A stretch of DNA of 64,000 bases from Protula sp. h YS-2021 (lineage: Eukaryota > Annelida > Polychaeta > Sabellida > Serpulidae), in contig OX457024.1 of the NCBI GenBank assembly GCA_949752745.1, forward strand, positions 104,438,190-104,502,189, given 5' to 3'. The notes under the pieces were generated by a model. That model was not told where the DNA came from. It did not search any database and saw only the letters and a list, made by a program, of their open reading frames with translations. Shown here piece by piece: positions 36,052-49,800 of this stretch. The translations under genes and the position numbers were made by a program. How positions within the stretch are numbered: the first letter of the stretch is position 1; each line of letters begins with the position of its first letter.

Positions 36052-39000
36052 TGATATTTAAAGGATCGTAAACAGACCTTTGGTGACATTATAATTTTCA
36101 AAATTTGCTACTTCAATACAGCAACAATGTGAATATTGTGCAGACACCCAACAGTGTTTCAAGAATTTTCCGTTTTTAAATTTATGCTCTTGTCTTGCAT
36201 TCAGAACCACACTAAATTTTTTAACATGTTATTAATATATATATTTTTAGATACCAGTTTTTAATTGGACTGGAAATACATTTATAACTTCATGTAATTA
36301 CAACTTTAGGTAAATAATATTTGGTAGACTTTCCACTAAGTTCAATGGAATATCAATATTTTTCTCACCAAAATTTTCTTTTTGGCATTATTTTAGGATA
36401 AAACACAAGTTCACTTATTGTTATTGCTTAATGCGTTGTTTGCTTAAGTGATCGCACAGTTTTTGGCTTAGATGTGACAGGCACCAGTGTTCTGCACTTT
36501 TAGGTAATTATAAATAAAAGCTATATTTTTATAAGGGGGAGGGAAATTGTGGAAAAGATGAGCCAGTATTCCGTTGTTTATAAAACGGTAGAAACGGTCG
36601 GTTCAACATTTTCTTAGTTCTCTTCGAATGTTGGGTTATGATTGTAGAATGTCATTGCTTACAAATAAAAATAGCATTCTTATAAATTTGTTCCATTCTC
36701 ACTTTGCTTTGCTTTAAAAGTTTCAGTAATCTGTGTTTGGTCAAAGAAGAATTCGTGTTGTTGGGAACGAATAGCAAAAGGTGTTTATTAAGGCCTGACC
36801 ATCATATCAATCAGGCATTTTCTGTGAGCTCCTACAAAAGCTGTCATACTGTTGTGTTTTGACTAGTCAACGTATTCAAAACGAGGAGACGATTATATTT
36901 GAAGGGTCGTCAATAAATATTTGGTGATATTTAACTTTTTAAAATTAACTACTTCAATACAACAAGAATGTGAAAATTATTTAGATAGCCAATGGTGTTT
37001 TAAGAATCTTTCATCACAGGAACAAAAAGCAATTGTGAGGAAACTTGATGTGGATATTTCGGTGATCTAACCTTATCACGTATGTTATTGTACATGGGAA
37101 TTGTAACCCAAAACCGAGCTTAAGTTGATGTGGGGAGGTTTTATGCGAGCCTCAGCGAATTTAATATTGTTTTGTTTTTAATATAAATATGACGTTAATT
37201 TCGACAAAGAAATACATCAGGTTCGAGAATTGCCACACTTCTACAAAGGCGTAGAGATATTTTTAAAATTTTAACACAAAAATGTAGCATTCCAAAATGT
37301 TAGCACGATAGCGAGGGTATAGAAATATTTCACCATACTTTTTTTATCTTGAGTGAGATAAAATATTGATTTCTCATGTTTAAACACATTTGGAATTTCT
37401 GTATATGGACGAAAACCTCCTGAAGAAAAAAAGTTATTAAAAATGCAATTAAATACGATAACGAGGAGTTAAGCTGCACCTGTCATTTTTAGAGCGCGGT
37501 TTTTCTTTCTTGTGTGTGTGTGTTGGGAGGAGGGAGAGGGGGGGGGGCTGGGGTTGGGAAGGAGCATTGTTTGCCTGTTTGTCAAGTCATAGCAGTTGTA
37601 TTTTTAGTTTAGTTTACAAGTATCCACATGGTTGTTAAATAAACGATAGATTTCTCAAGTTCAAGCTTATTTTTCGAATATTTGTCTATGGCTGAAAAAA
37701 GCCGGGAGAGAAAATGCCAATAGAAACATGTTAGTAGTAAGTTTTAATGAAAACAGTGTGTTAAGCTGCGCCTGTCATTTTTAGAGAGATTTACAGTTTT
37801 TTAATTTTTTGTTTTATTTTTATTTTTTATTTTATTGGGGGGGGGGAGCTCTTTGTATGTTAGTCAAGTCATGGTCAGTGTGTTTTTTCTTTCGCTCATC
37901 GATTAGCAACTGTGTTGTGTGTTTATTTTGATTTTGTTTCAATAAAATTCAAGTTATCGGATACTTGATGCCTGTCTGTAATTCTATACCATTGGGCCAA
38001 TTTTTGGATCGGTCATTCTAGAACCTAATGCATTCCATTGGTCTTGCACCCAGATCTAAAAAGCACCAATTTGTTCCGCATATCGACAGTACAGAAAAGT
38101 CTGTGTGTGTGTTTTTTTTTGCCTAATTTGATTGAAGTATCAGAACGGGCGACGCGTGGGGAATGCAAATACGGTCAGTCGATACAAGCCAGCATTTGAA
38201 CAGCGATAGGGGAGGAAAATGTAAGCACATTTCAGTGAACGTCGGATGGACATTTAGGGCACTCATTTCCATAATAACACACTGACCCCCACCGACGATT
38301 GAGAAAAAACTAAGCCAATATTATTTGAGACCAGTGGCGGCGTCTCTTTCTTCGTACTATATTGGCATAGTTGCTTTGAAACATGTGCACAAATGGCCAC
38401 TGAAGGCCAGTTTTAGATGTCAGAGGGGCTTCTATTTATAGACTGATACGTTCGTGGCTTATCGCTGCCGGTCACATACATAGAAAACTGCAAGTCAATC
38501 ACTATAAACCGACGCGATCTTGGTCAGACTTTGTTCAAAATCAGAAGGGCATTGGTGATGTTGAAAATGTAGTGGCTTAGACGTGGCTGTCAAAAAGCTG
38601 ACAAGACAGGTAGAAGTGTGTATCAAGAACTGTGGTCATTGCAACGAACGCCGTGACAATGAATAAATATGTAGTTAAATGGATATAACACCTATATTCC
38701 GTTACTTGTATTTTCTGTAAATGCAAATGTCAATTATTTCTTCACTCCGATTTTGTTGCATAAATGAAATCGTTTAATCAGTAAAGAGAGTTGAACGTTG
38801 AAAAAGATAATTGCGTATTGTCTTAGCAATATCTTTCAGGTCCTTTCAAACTTAAAGTAGAAAATCGTATAACTTTCGAGAAAGCTGGCAATGCAGTCAG
38901 CAGGTTTCGACTGTACACGGCCCTACATTGGATTTTCTCCTATTAATGTTAAATAAACTGGTGTTATTTCGATTATATAGGGCTTGATTGTCATGATATT

Positions 39001-41015
39001 TTATAACATAGTTCAACGCTGCGTATGACCGAATATATTCTCATTATCTGTTGGCGAGGGTGTGAGTTTTCTGAACATCACAAGATCACGAGTTCTGCTT
39101 CTACGACATGATATATGATTGCGAAATAATCGAGAAACACTCCTATCACAAGTTGAGTAGTTACTCAGATCGATACGGACCCTAGGAAACCATACCTGTT
39201 TGGATATACAGTATATATTTCACAAGCACATAGGAGGAGATAGAAATAGCGAGGCGAGACACTTGAGAGTTGGCAATAATTAGCTGGTATACGAGGCTTC
39301 ATTTGGTATGAAAAAAATAGCCATAATGGGTTAATACTCAGAGGGGGATTTCACTCATTGATGCATAGTGATGAAGGTCTACCAAATTTGCATCTCACAG
39401 CGAACTGTCAGCCAGCGTGAGCTAGGGTTAAAATTAAAAATCAAATTCAACTGTGAAGCATTAAAATTTATGTAGAAAAGGATATTAGCTTGCTGAATCA
39501 CTGACAGTCAAATGTGTAATGTTTAAAGCAATGATAATTTATAAGTGACTACTTCAGTGATAAGCTTATCATCATTTGAATGAAATGTTTGATGACGGCA
39601 AATAAGGAAGGTAAAATGAACCAGTCAGCATTGTGTTTATTCATGAGAACTTCTGATAAAAAAAGCGAACCTTCTTCATTCAGTTAATGGATAAAAAAAA
39701 AACAAACATGAACGAGTTTGATTCACTGCTGTTATTGACAGCTGTTTGATAAATAGTGTAATGTGCATGTGTAGCTTTGTACGTGTTCATGGACTGTGAA
39801 AACTGAAATAGAAAATACTGCACAAACATCACAGTTACACTTTGCTTATAGATGCATACAATGTAACTACAGCCTTTTATCGAAATTCAACCCCCCTCTC
39901 TCAGATTGGATATTCGTTACTTTAAAATCAATAGAATGGCTTAAGTATTGTTTAAAGTATATAAGTCAAGAAGGATATCTGAAAGTATTAATTTAAAAGC
40001 CCATTTCAGGAACGATTCGATTTTGTAGAATGGATACACAGAATCAAAGGTAAAATGACATTAACATTTTCTTTTTTTTCGCGATAAAAAAATACACATC
40101 AAGGCCCTTTGTTATTGAATTGCTTCTATTATGTAAGTAGCTTGCATGTAAGTTGTCAGTCAGCGAAGACTGGCAGCTACAAAATTGAAAATGACACACT
40201 GATTTTTTTTTAAAAATATACAGCATAATGATTGAACATGTCGTATAACGATGGCTGTAAAGATGCGTGTCGTTTGAAAGAAGTTGTTGAATACACACAC
40301 ACACACACAAACGCACACACAATCACACACATAAAAACCTTGCTATCTATCATTCTTCAAATTTGGAAGATTGGAAATTATTTCCCCACATTAAAAACAA
40401 CAATAGTTTAAAAAAAGTAATGAAAAAAGACAAAGACAGACTTGACGGTGCAGTATCGCTTTTGAGATTGCCCATGTCTTAACTAGGGTTTTAATTTTTT
40501 ATTTTCTCTGCTGAAATAGCTAGAAAACGGTGGACACATAAACACAGAAATGACTTTTGTAAATTCCCCGTCACTTGTACGTTACTGGTTGATTCGAGTG
40601 GCATCGGGAAATTTCCAAAAATGAAAAGTAAAACAAAGACAGTAGTAGTTAGCCTCGTAAATTTTGTGATTTTGTTAAAATAAATACACACATTTTGAGG
40701 AGAGCTCAAAAAGTGTGTTCTAGCTTGACATGAAAAAGGACAGACTATTGATGCAGTGTTTGCAGCGAGCAGCTTTTATCCTGTGATAGGTCTTTTCTGG
40801 CAGTCATAGAAGACAAGCTATTGATTTACATGAAGAAATGGGGGCTTCAGGCGTTGCCTAGGTGAAAAGAAAAAGAAGAAAAACATAAAAACCTCAGACC
40901 TTTCAACGTAATTAAATGGGCCAACCACAGATGCGACTGACACGTTTTTAGAGATGTCATTGTTCTGTCGGCGATTCGGGAGGCATTTTCGATTTCGGGG
41001 TTGCGGAAGTGCTGG
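36052..41015. other. Non-coding host DNA
   Basis: Nearly 5 kb with no exon I can support. It includes the paralogous empty-site-like block (36720-37020), G-rich runs at 37520-37552 and 37838-37846, and a (CA)n tract at 40291-40330. Short frames at 39796-39996 and 40044-40322 have no recognised domain. Confidence 0.5.
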
Positions 41016-42480
41016 TTACCGACGATTGAAGTACTCGGTGCCAGCATGTCTGGGTGCCGGCGATTGAAGTACTCGGTGTCAGCATTTTTGGGTGCCGGCG
41101 ATTGAAGTACTCGGTGCCATCATGGCTGGGTGCCAGCGATTGAAGTACTCGGTACCAGCATGTCTGGGTGCCGGCGATTGAAGTACTCGGTGCCTGCATG
41201 TCTGGGTGCCGGCGATTGAAGTACTCGGTGTCAGCATTTTTGGGTGCCGGCGATTGAAGTACTCGGTGCCATCATGTCTGGGTGCCAGCGATTGAAGTAC
41301 TCGGTGCCAGCATGTCTGGGTGCCGGCGACTGAAGTACTCGGTGCCTGCATGTCTGGGTGCCGGCGATTGAAGTACTCGGTGTCAGCATTTTTGGGTGCC
41401 GGCGATTGAAGTACTCGGTGCCTGCATGTCTGGGTGCCAGCGACTGAAGTACTCGGCACCAGCATGTCTGGGTGCCGGCGATTGAAGTACTCGGTACCAG
41501 CATGTCTGGGTGCCGACGACTGAAGTATTCGGTGCCATCATGGCTGGGTGCCAGCGATTGAAGTACTCGGTGCCAGCATGTCTGGGTGCCAGCGATTGAA
41601 GTACTCGGTGCTTGCATGTCTGGGTGCCGGCGACTGAAGTACTCGGTGCCAGCATTTTTGGGTGCCGGCGATTGAAGTACTCGGTGCCAGCATGTCTGGG
41701 TGCCGGCGATTGAAGTACTCGGTGTCAGCATTTTTGGGTGCCGGCGATTGAAGTACTCGGTGTCAGCATTTTTGGGTGCCGGCGATTGAAGTACTCGGTG
41801 CCATCATGTCTGGGTGCCGGCGATTGAAGTACTCGGTGCCAGCATGTCTGGGTGCCGGCGATTGAAGTACTCGGTACCAGCATGCCTGGGTGCTGACGAC
41901 TGAAGTATTCGGTGCCATCATGGCTTGGTGCCAGCGATTGAAGTACTCGGTGCCAGCATTTTTGGGTGCCGGCGATTGAAGTACTCGGTGCCAGCATGTC
42001 TGGGTGCCAGCGATTGAAGTACTCGGTGCTTGCATGTCTGGGTGCCAGCGACTGAAGTACTCGGTGCCTGCATGTCTGGGTGCCGGCGATTGAAGTACTC
42101 GGTGTCAGCATTTTTGGGTGCCGGCGATTGAAGTATTCGGTGCCATCATGGTTGGGTGCCAGCGATTGAAGTACTCGGTGCCAGCATGTCTGGGTGCCAG
42201 CGATTGAAGTACTCGGTGCTTTCATGTCTGGGTGCCGGCGACTGAAGTACTCGGTGCCAGCATTTTTGGGTGCCGGCGATTGAAGTACTCGGTGCCAGCA
42301 TGTCTGGGTGCCGGAGATTGAAGTACTCGGTGTCAGCATTTTTGGGTGCCGGCGACTGAAGTACTCGGTGCCAGCATTTTTGGGTGCCGGCGATTGAAGT
42401 ACTCGTTGCCAGCATGTCTGGGTGCCGACGATTGAAGTACTCGGTGCCAGCATGTCTGGGTGCCGGAGATTGAAGTACAT
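41016..42480. repeat. 38-bp minisatellite, about 38 copies
   Basis: Unit GGGTGCCGGCGATTGAAGTACTCGGTGCCAGCATGTCT in split form: GGGTGCCGGCGATTGAAGTA followed by CTCGGTGCCAGCATGTCT. Variants (ATTTTT or ATGTCT end; CCATCATGGC; CCTGCATGTC) recur in blocks, indicating higher-order duplication. Frames of 90-251 residues on the minus strand with (M/K)APSTSIAGTQTC-type repeats arise from it and are not genes. Confidence 0.95.
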
Positions 42481-42839
42481 GCTGCCAGCATGTTTGAGGC
42501 TTGTATTTTGTTAACTCTCGGGGGATGGTTGCAGAACAGACAAGCGCAGCACAATGTGTTAAGTTTGTGTTGTAAAGTTGAAAAAAATTTCTCGCTATTT
42601 CCCCTACAACAAGTAATAAAATCTGTGGCCTTTAAAAAATAAAACACCCTCCTCAATATTTCTCCCTGCCCGCCCCCCAGAAAAGTTCGTGCGACTGGCA
42701 GGCTGGGGGGGGGGGGGGGAATGGGGCGGGTAAGTTGGTAACAATATTCATCAATCCATGTGGCCTTCGGATGCGGTTATACAATTCTTTGCTGAAAACA
42801 CGCTCGCTTTTTCTTGTCGTGTAGAATATTCTACGTTTT

Positions 42840-43037
42840 TTTTAGCTCAGTTGAATTCGTGTATGTGTAGATTGAATTCGTATTCATTTGAGAGTGATTT
42901 GTGAGGTTTAACTCGTATGCATGTGAGAATGAATTTGTTTGCATGTGAGATTGAATTCGCAGACATCTGAGACTGAATTCGTATTTTTTAGATTGAATTC
43001 GTAATGCATGTGAGATTGAATTCGTATGCATGTGAGA

Positions 43038-43076
<39 letters not shown>

Positions 43077-43195
43077 CGTGTGTGTGTGACTTAATTCGTA
43101 TATATGTGAGCTTGAATTCGTATGCATATGAGATTATATTCGTCTGTATGTGAGACTGAATTTATATCCATGTGAGATTTCGAATCCACGACGAA
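42840..43195. repeat. ~22-bp GAATTCGTATGCATGTGAGA repeats with a (TG)n tract
   Basis: About 13 degenerate units of TTGAATTCGTATGCATGTGA, interrupted by a TG run at 43040-43087. No coding potential. Confidence 0.85.
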
Positions 43196-44382
43196 AAGTC
43201 GCTCGACGAAAAATCGGGATACCGAGATTTCACATATAGACCATAAAAGTTACAGTTTAAACGCTTAACTTTCATTGATCATTTTCGGTTTGTCTGTGAT
43301 TTTCTATCGATAATATGTCGTGTTTCCTATCTGCCTTGAAGGGCTTCTTAACAGACAGGGGCTTATATAAGACCATTTTATCACATTACCTTAATAGCTT
43401 TGCCCAGGCGGAGTGCTTTGTCAACCAGTAAAAAGTTAATAAGGAGTTCAAGATAGTACAAAAGATATTGACAAATTGTTGCGTAAATTGGTGACTACTG
43501 CCGACTTCAGACTAAGCACGTCATAGAAGTAAAATAGGCCTCGGGCTTTGGACTTAGCAGACGAACTGACGTATCTCTGCACTGTGTACATCTGTTTTCA
43601 GAACCCAGACTATTCTAGAGTTAGAAATAATAGAGGCACGCAGAATATTGCCCCGAACCCTGTCCCAGCCCCTGCTAATGGCAAACATTGCACTCTCATT
43701 TTGAATTATTCATAAGCCATTTAGCATTTCGTTTAGTAGTCCGTATTTAAGCAAAATCGTGTTAAATCAACAGTACGACAAGAACAGCACCAATGGCGTT
43801 GTCTTCGGCATGTTTCTTAGATAAAATCACAGCCCTAGAGGTCAGCTTTATTGCTGAATTTGTAGAACCAGTTTGATGGTGATGCCGATCTATCATTTTT
43901 TTTGTCAGGTGTCTCATTCGATTCTTGTCAAGTTTTCTTTCATTTGCAAATAAATCGCTTGACAACCAGGAAATTTGCATAACATACATGGAGATCATTT
44001 CGGTGATAGGGTATGCAGATTGATAGAAAGGCAAAGTTGTGCATTTAACAAAACAATATAATGTGCCCTATTGGGTTTTTAAATGAAATTACCTGTTTAA
44101 TAAATTGTGCATCTACATTTTGTACCTGTGCAAAGTTTTGGAAAGTGGGTATTCCCCTCCTTCCGTGCGTGCGAACGTTCCGAATGGCCCGTCGCTCAGT
44201 AAAGTCTGTACTGTGTAATGACGGCAATTAAACAGATTTAGAAATGGTGAAAAAGCGGTTATTTGACTAACACCTAGGTAAATACGCTCGCCATCTGCCG
44301 CTAGCTCTGTAACTGCAATGACCTTTCAACCAGTGACAATGGTCTGTGTCAATCAAAAAAAAAATCATTTCTAAAAATGGCC
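43196..44382. other. Non-coding host DNA
   Basis: No recognised gene; frames at 43762-44034 and 44045-44227 (minus) lack motifs. Confidence 0.45.
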
Positions 44383-44427
44383 GACTAAGCTCTCGCGGCT
44401 TCGGCCGTTAGTCGTGTTCTAACACGA
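44383..44427. repeat. Nested hairpins with a CGGC-TTCG-GCCG tetraloop
   Basis: GACTAA (44383-44388) pairs with TTAGTC (44408-44413) around an inner CGGCTTCGGCCG (44396-44407), immediately followed by the overlapping palindrome TCGTGTTCTAACACGA (44412-44427). Confidence 0.55.
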
Positions 44428-44570
44428 AGCCGACTCACAAAAAGACCTGTCAATTAGTTCGGAAAAGACATCAGACACTTTCTTCATATTAGCTGGGCCT
44501 TTCTTTCCTTGAATGTTTAACTATGGTTCTAAACAAAATAAACTGTTGAAAGCCCGCCATCAAAATAACA

Positions 44571-44834
44571 ATGGCTTATGGTCACCATCAGATGGGACGT
44601 CAGGGGACTTTGGCAGATGTCCTCACGCCCACACTAATGCTTATGTTAAGTATTCTTGCATACTTTAGTGTCATCATCGCTTGCATTTTTCACTTTCTAA
44701 AGAAGTGCTTCTTTGTTGATGAAAAGAAAACTCAAAATATCTTAAAGCCACAATATTCAATGGGACCGTTTTACGCTTTTTTCCATATCGCAATCAGTTT
44801 CTTTGGAATTCTTTTTTTCCATATTGCACATTGA
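44571..44834 (+). CDS. Possible small membrane protein
   Basis: 87 residues from an ATG in good initiation context (AACAATGG). There are two hydrophobic stretches: residues ~17-43 (LTPTLMLMLSILAYFSVIIA) and ~66-85 (FYAFFHIAISFFGILFFHIA). A short Lys/Asp-rich loop separates them. A possible donor-like AAG/TGC lies at 44706 but no GT. I do not recognise a family, and AT-rich DNA often yields hydrophobic frames, so this may be chance. The neat two-helix hairpin plan and start context are the only support. Confidence 0.3.
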   Translation: MAYGHHQMGRQGTLADVLTPTLMLMLSILAYFSVIIACIFHFLKKCFFVDEKKTQNILKPQYSMGPFYAFFHIAISFFGILFFHIAH

Positions 44835-45076
44835 TTATTTTGTTATTATTTATAAAAATCACGACTGTTGTTTGTATAGATGAAGCGTTACTCTGTGTTG
44901 TGAGGGAGGGGCGATATTTTGTGCATCTTATCTCAGCCCAGTAAATATTCGATGTGGCACAGACGTTAAACAGACGTCGCCAACCGTCTTGGGATCAACG
45001 GCAGGATTTGGTTGGAAATGAAAGTCTAATAATGTGTTTCCTCCCACGAGGATCGACACTGCACATATGTCGAGAC

Positions 45077-45465
45077 AGGCGACGTTGTATAGACGACAGA
45101 AGAGCGACGTTGTGTAGTCGTCGGGGCAGCGACGTTGTGCAGTCGTCGGGGCAGTGACGTTGTGTAGTCGTCGGGGCAGTGACGTTGTGTAGTCGTCGGG
45201 GCAGTGACGTTGTGTAGTCGTCGGGGTATGGCGTTGTATAGTCGTCGGGGGTAGTCGTCGGGGCAGCGACGTTGTGTAGTCGTCGGGGTATGGCGTTGTG
45301 TAGTCGTCGGGGGTAGTCGTCGGGGCAGCGACGTTGTGTAGTCGTCGGGACAGCGACGTTGTGTAGTCGTCGGGGCAGTGACGTTGTGTAGTCGTCGGGA
45401 CAGCGACGTTGTGTAGTCGTCGGGACAGCGACGTTGTGTAGTCGTCGGGGCATCGACATTGGGAA
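45077..45465. repeat. 25-bp minisatellite, about 14 copies
   Basis: Unit GACGTTGTGTAGTCGTCGGGGCAGT, seen here as GACGTTGTGTAGTCGTCGGG plus GCAG(C/T). Two copies are shortened to GGTATGGCGTTGT or GGGGGTAGTCGTC. Confidence 0.92.
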
Positions 45466-45763
45466 AGCGAGAAAGGTTTTTATAATCACACGTTTTTTAT
45501 TGTCTCTGTGTTCATATCACTGCGTTCCTTGACTTTTATCAAAGTCTGCATTCCATTGCTCATCCACCTTTGTGACAAAGTCGCTGCAAATTGTTTATGG
45601 CGAAAAACAACCAACTACCATTTTATTGAAAGGTTAATCGACAGGCGTAGAGAACCCAAAGAGGCGTTGGTTGACGTCACAAAGTTTAGGGGCCGTGAGG
45701 CTTTTACATCCAAAATTACATACATTGCCAATTTTATCTATATTGCGTGAAATACAAGGCCAG

Positions 45764-45767
<4 letters not shown>

Positions 45768-45835
<68 letters not shown>
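45768..45835. repeat. (AAT)n microsatellite
   Basis: About 22 uninterrupted AAT units followed by AACAACAACA. Confidence 0.97.
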
Positions 45836-45839
<4 letters not shown>

Positions 45840-46246
45840 CAACAATCATAAGGTTAGGTGATTAACGTTATTTTTCTTTCATGCACATTCTGGAGTAGAA
45901 TATGGTAAAAAAAATCGTCGACTACAGACGAAAACTATGTAAACATCGCTTGGGTATCTTAAGATTGCCCGAAGCAGCAGATGAGTTGTTACACTTGTGT
46001 CTTATAAAATGCAATGAATTAGTTTGGGTATGAAAATGCCAGCCTTCCTTGTACTGAGTCCCTTGTGTTCTGTTGTTACTTCCGCCTCTATTGACAATAA
46101 GTGGGTGGGGGGAGAGGACTTTCTTACAGGAAGTCTCAGTCGGTATGTTTCGAATTTCCGCGAATGTTCTGTGTGAAATGAACCGCCCACACCTCAACCC
46201 CTCTTGTGAAATATCACTCACTCCACCTGGTAATTACTTAGCCCAA

Positions 46247-46690
46247 ACCTCGGGGCTGGTAAGCATAGAAAGGGGCTAGTATGACTTAGCGCAGACCTCA
46301 GGACTTGCAAGCATAGAAAGGGGCTAGTATGACTTAGCACAGACCTTAATTAGGACTTGTAAGCATAGAAAGGGGCTAGTATGACTTAGCGCGGACCTCA
46401 GGACTTGTAAGCATAGAAAGGAGCTAGTATGACTTAGCGCAGACCTCAGGACTTGTAAGCATAGAAAGGGGCTAGTATGACTTAGCGCAGACCTCAGGAC
46501 TTGTAAGCATAGAAAGGGGCTAGTATTACTAAGCGCAGACCTCAGGACTTGTAAGCATAGAAAGGGGCTAGTATGACTTAGCACAGACCTCAGGACTTGT
46601 AAGCATAGAAAGGGGCTAGTATGACTTAGCACAGACCTCAGGACTTGTAAGCATAGAAAGGTGCTAGTCTGACTTGGCGCAAACCCCCGG
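46247..46690. repeat. 48-bp minisatellite, about 9 copies
   Basis: Unit beginning GACTTAGCGCAGACCTCAGG and ending CTTGTAAGCATAGAAAGGGGCTAGTAT in split form (CTTGTAAGCATAGAAAGGGG, CTAGTAT). Terminal copies are diverged. The 102-residue minus frame is a repeat artefact. Confidence 0.93.
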
Positions 46691-46770
46691 GCTTATAAGC
46701 AAAGAAAAGGGCTTACTTTTTTCATGTTCCTTGCTGTTCGTCCGTCCACCACTGCAACCCCAAAAATAAA

Positions 46771-46817
46771 GAGAAGAAGAAGAAGAAAAAGAAGAAGAAG
46801 AAGAAGAAGAAGAAGAA
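46771..46817. repeat. (GAA)n microsatellite
   Basis: GAA/AGA run with one interruption. Confidence 0.95.
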
Positions 46818-46829
46818 AATCGCAGGTGC

Positions 46830-49800
46830 TGTTGAGAAATGATCTCACGTGTACATGCAGCTAGTTTATACATGCTATTACATAATTGCCAATGACAGTT
46901 GACATACATCTTAATGAAAGCGTAAGTTGCCATGGCAACCAGTGTTGATTATTATAGCTACAGGTATGTCATGTGCATATAGGCAGGTTACTTTAATTGC
47001 CGCTACCTGTCGATATTCTACTTTCTCAGTATGCCACATGTTGCACTGTTTTTTTTATTTATTTTTTTTACGAGGCACCAGTAATATGAAAGCGTCACTC
47101 AAAATTCGTTTTGACCGATCCTCGCTATGACGCACTTCCGGTGGTAAGACTTTGTATCGGGGTCGACGTGGCAATGGGGAACGGGGTAACTGGGGGGAGT
47201 AGGTGGTTAGCTTAATGCCATCTTCAGCCACCAGTCCACATAAAACCCCTGACAGGTGTGGTGTAACAGTCTCTCCTCCACCCTATCAGCTACATCTCCC
47301 CCCCCCCCCCCCCCCCGCTTTCTTGGATGTTTAGGTTATTAGCCCTCAGATATTTTGCACTCTTCCCCCCCCCCCCAAACTGATGTATGCCGAAAACTTA
47401 GTTGTTAATATTCAACTTTTTTATTTTACTTTATTCGGAAAAAAGGTAATTAGAAAACCTTGAATACTTTGGAGCACCTCTGTAATTGCATTCTGCGGAA
47501 GATATGGATCAGTGAGCCAAGTCAATACTCACAAGATTATCTCTTGTAGTATTGTATGGACATAAAAGGCCTTTATCTAAATTCGGTGTTATTAAGCTTC
47601 TGGAGTAAATAGTGATAGAGTTAAATTGATATTATTACGAGATCAGAGAATATAATTTCTTGGGGTGAGGGGCGGGGGTTAGGACAAGTAGGGGAAGGTC
47701 ATAATTTGTTGGGGGGGAGGGGGGGTAGGTCAGATGGGGCAAGATCATAATTTGTTGGGGTGGGGGTGGGGGTAGGCCAGGTGGCGGAAGATAGACAACG
47801 CTAGCTACTCTGCTACCAGGGGAGGGGGCTGGACTAGTCTGGTGGACTAGTGGGAAAAGGCCGCACAGGCAGCCAGATAGACTGCCCCCCCCCCGATCTG
47901 TGCAATACAAACAGCGAGCCTTCTTTTTTTAACGGTTTCAAGAGATCCTTGTTTGTAGGCGTTGACTACTAATTATTCAACGAAACTTCACGATAATTTG
48001 TGACCACGTTGAAATTGTCAAGGCACATCAAGTGGTGACGTCACAGTGTGACAGCAAGCTAATTACAAATAGATTGCTGTTGTTCTGAATAGAGGACCGG
48101 TCATAACCACTGACGCTCCCTGGTACTTGTGAAAAAAAAATTAAGAAAAAAAAACGCGTACTAATAAATGTTCGCTAGCTGAACCCCTAATCTAAAATGG
48201 GCTCAATGTGAATAAAATGAGATTTATTTAAGAATCAATTAATCTTGTAAAAAAAATAACATAGTTTACAAGATGTTTAACAAAGGAGAGATGCTTATAA
48301 AAGTGGTTAAAATCCGGGGAATTAGCTGGTAAATCAAGGATTTCGATACACATGCTTGTCGCTCCCACAATAAATATTATATTATTTACTGCATATTATT
48401 ATAATTTAAAAAGAAGACCCTTTTAGTAGTTTCTTCATGGGGATCATTAATTATTTCATGAAAGGAGAGACGCCACAATCGCTATTTAAATAATAGTTAA
48501 AAAAAGGATTAAAAAAGGCGAGAACATTTGTTTGATGGTCTGCGGTTATTGCACGTAATTTACATCAAATTTTCATACATTATTTACTACACGACTTTTG
48601 TGTACGAGCTGCACTGTTCAATCAGGCTAAATAGCAGATTTGGTTTCCAAATGGAATACAATACGTTTATTTGCGTCCGCCAAAGCTGTTTGATTACCAT
48701 GAATTTAAAGAAATATTTTTTTGGAAATAATATGTGGCAATGAATTTAAAGAGAGCATTAAAGTGCCTACTTATTTTCCCCGTCAAAACATTTCCAAGGA
48801 AGTCAACTGCTTCTTATCGCTTGTCCATTGTTCCTAGCCATTATTTGAAGGGGTGGTGAGGTTACTTTTTCAATTTATTTAAACGTTTAAGGGCCGTTAA
48901 TAACTTCGTGTGTATTTGATAAGTAAACCCAACCAAGGCTGTTATATCGCCAAGGGTTGTATTATGCAGGAAGCACGCCCCATTGTGGGTCGGAGGTAGC
49001 TGACCTGTTAGAGATGTTTGTACAGTAGAAGCCCTTCTACCTCTCCCCCCTCCCCCTTCCCTCGCCCAACACCCCTGGCCTTATCAAGGCACAGCTCAGC
49101 AGCGGGACGAAGGACCAGCTCGTGTAGCTGCAAAATAAGTCGTTGCATGGATTATGAAGCTGTAGAATTTGCATATTGAGAATCGAAGGAAGATTATGTT
49201 ATTTGACAAAATTCAAATGTGGTAAGGTTATTCGCATTTAATTTAAAATTTCAGTCTCATTTGAAATATAGCAATCTAGGGCTGGAGGCAATGTTTATTA
49301 TTTCATAACATTGATTCATATCGAAGTGAGGTCGTAAGGTCATCAATTTACTTGGTTGTGTCGTATTTTTAGACATTTTTGTTCTTTATGACAAGCAGTA
49401 AAAATACGCTGCTACGTGAAAAAAATAAACATTTTGCCGATAATAGACAAAATAGAAAAGAACCGTTGCTTTGTGGCGCAGTGCTTAGTGGTACCTGTCA
49501 ATCAACAGAAACCCTAGGGCAAGCACTATATTTGGATATCTAATTATTAAAAGTTTTAAAAATACGTATGAACTGTTTCATCAATGCGTACGGTAGGTAA
49601 AATGGTCACGTGACAAATTTCACATGTCATTTTTTTTTCATTTCGTTGGCATGTGTTTGTATTTGCAAGCTGACGATAGTAGTTGTGTGTCTATATATAT
49701 ACCTTTCAACTTCTCTCATGAGCAGTGTAAGTTAAGTGACTAAAATGTTTATATTCAAAATAAGTAAAGTTTACATTGGAGTTTCAAGTGGTTGCGGTTT

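Noticed and set aside
40957..42480. Minus-strand frames up to 251 residues with STSIAGTQT repeats
   Set aside because: Products of the 38-bp minisatellite; overlapping frames are open simultaneously, and there is no start context or domain.
41016..42480. CRISPR-like appearance of regular repeats
   Set aside because: Repeats are head-to-tail without unique spacers, and the DNA is eukaryotic.
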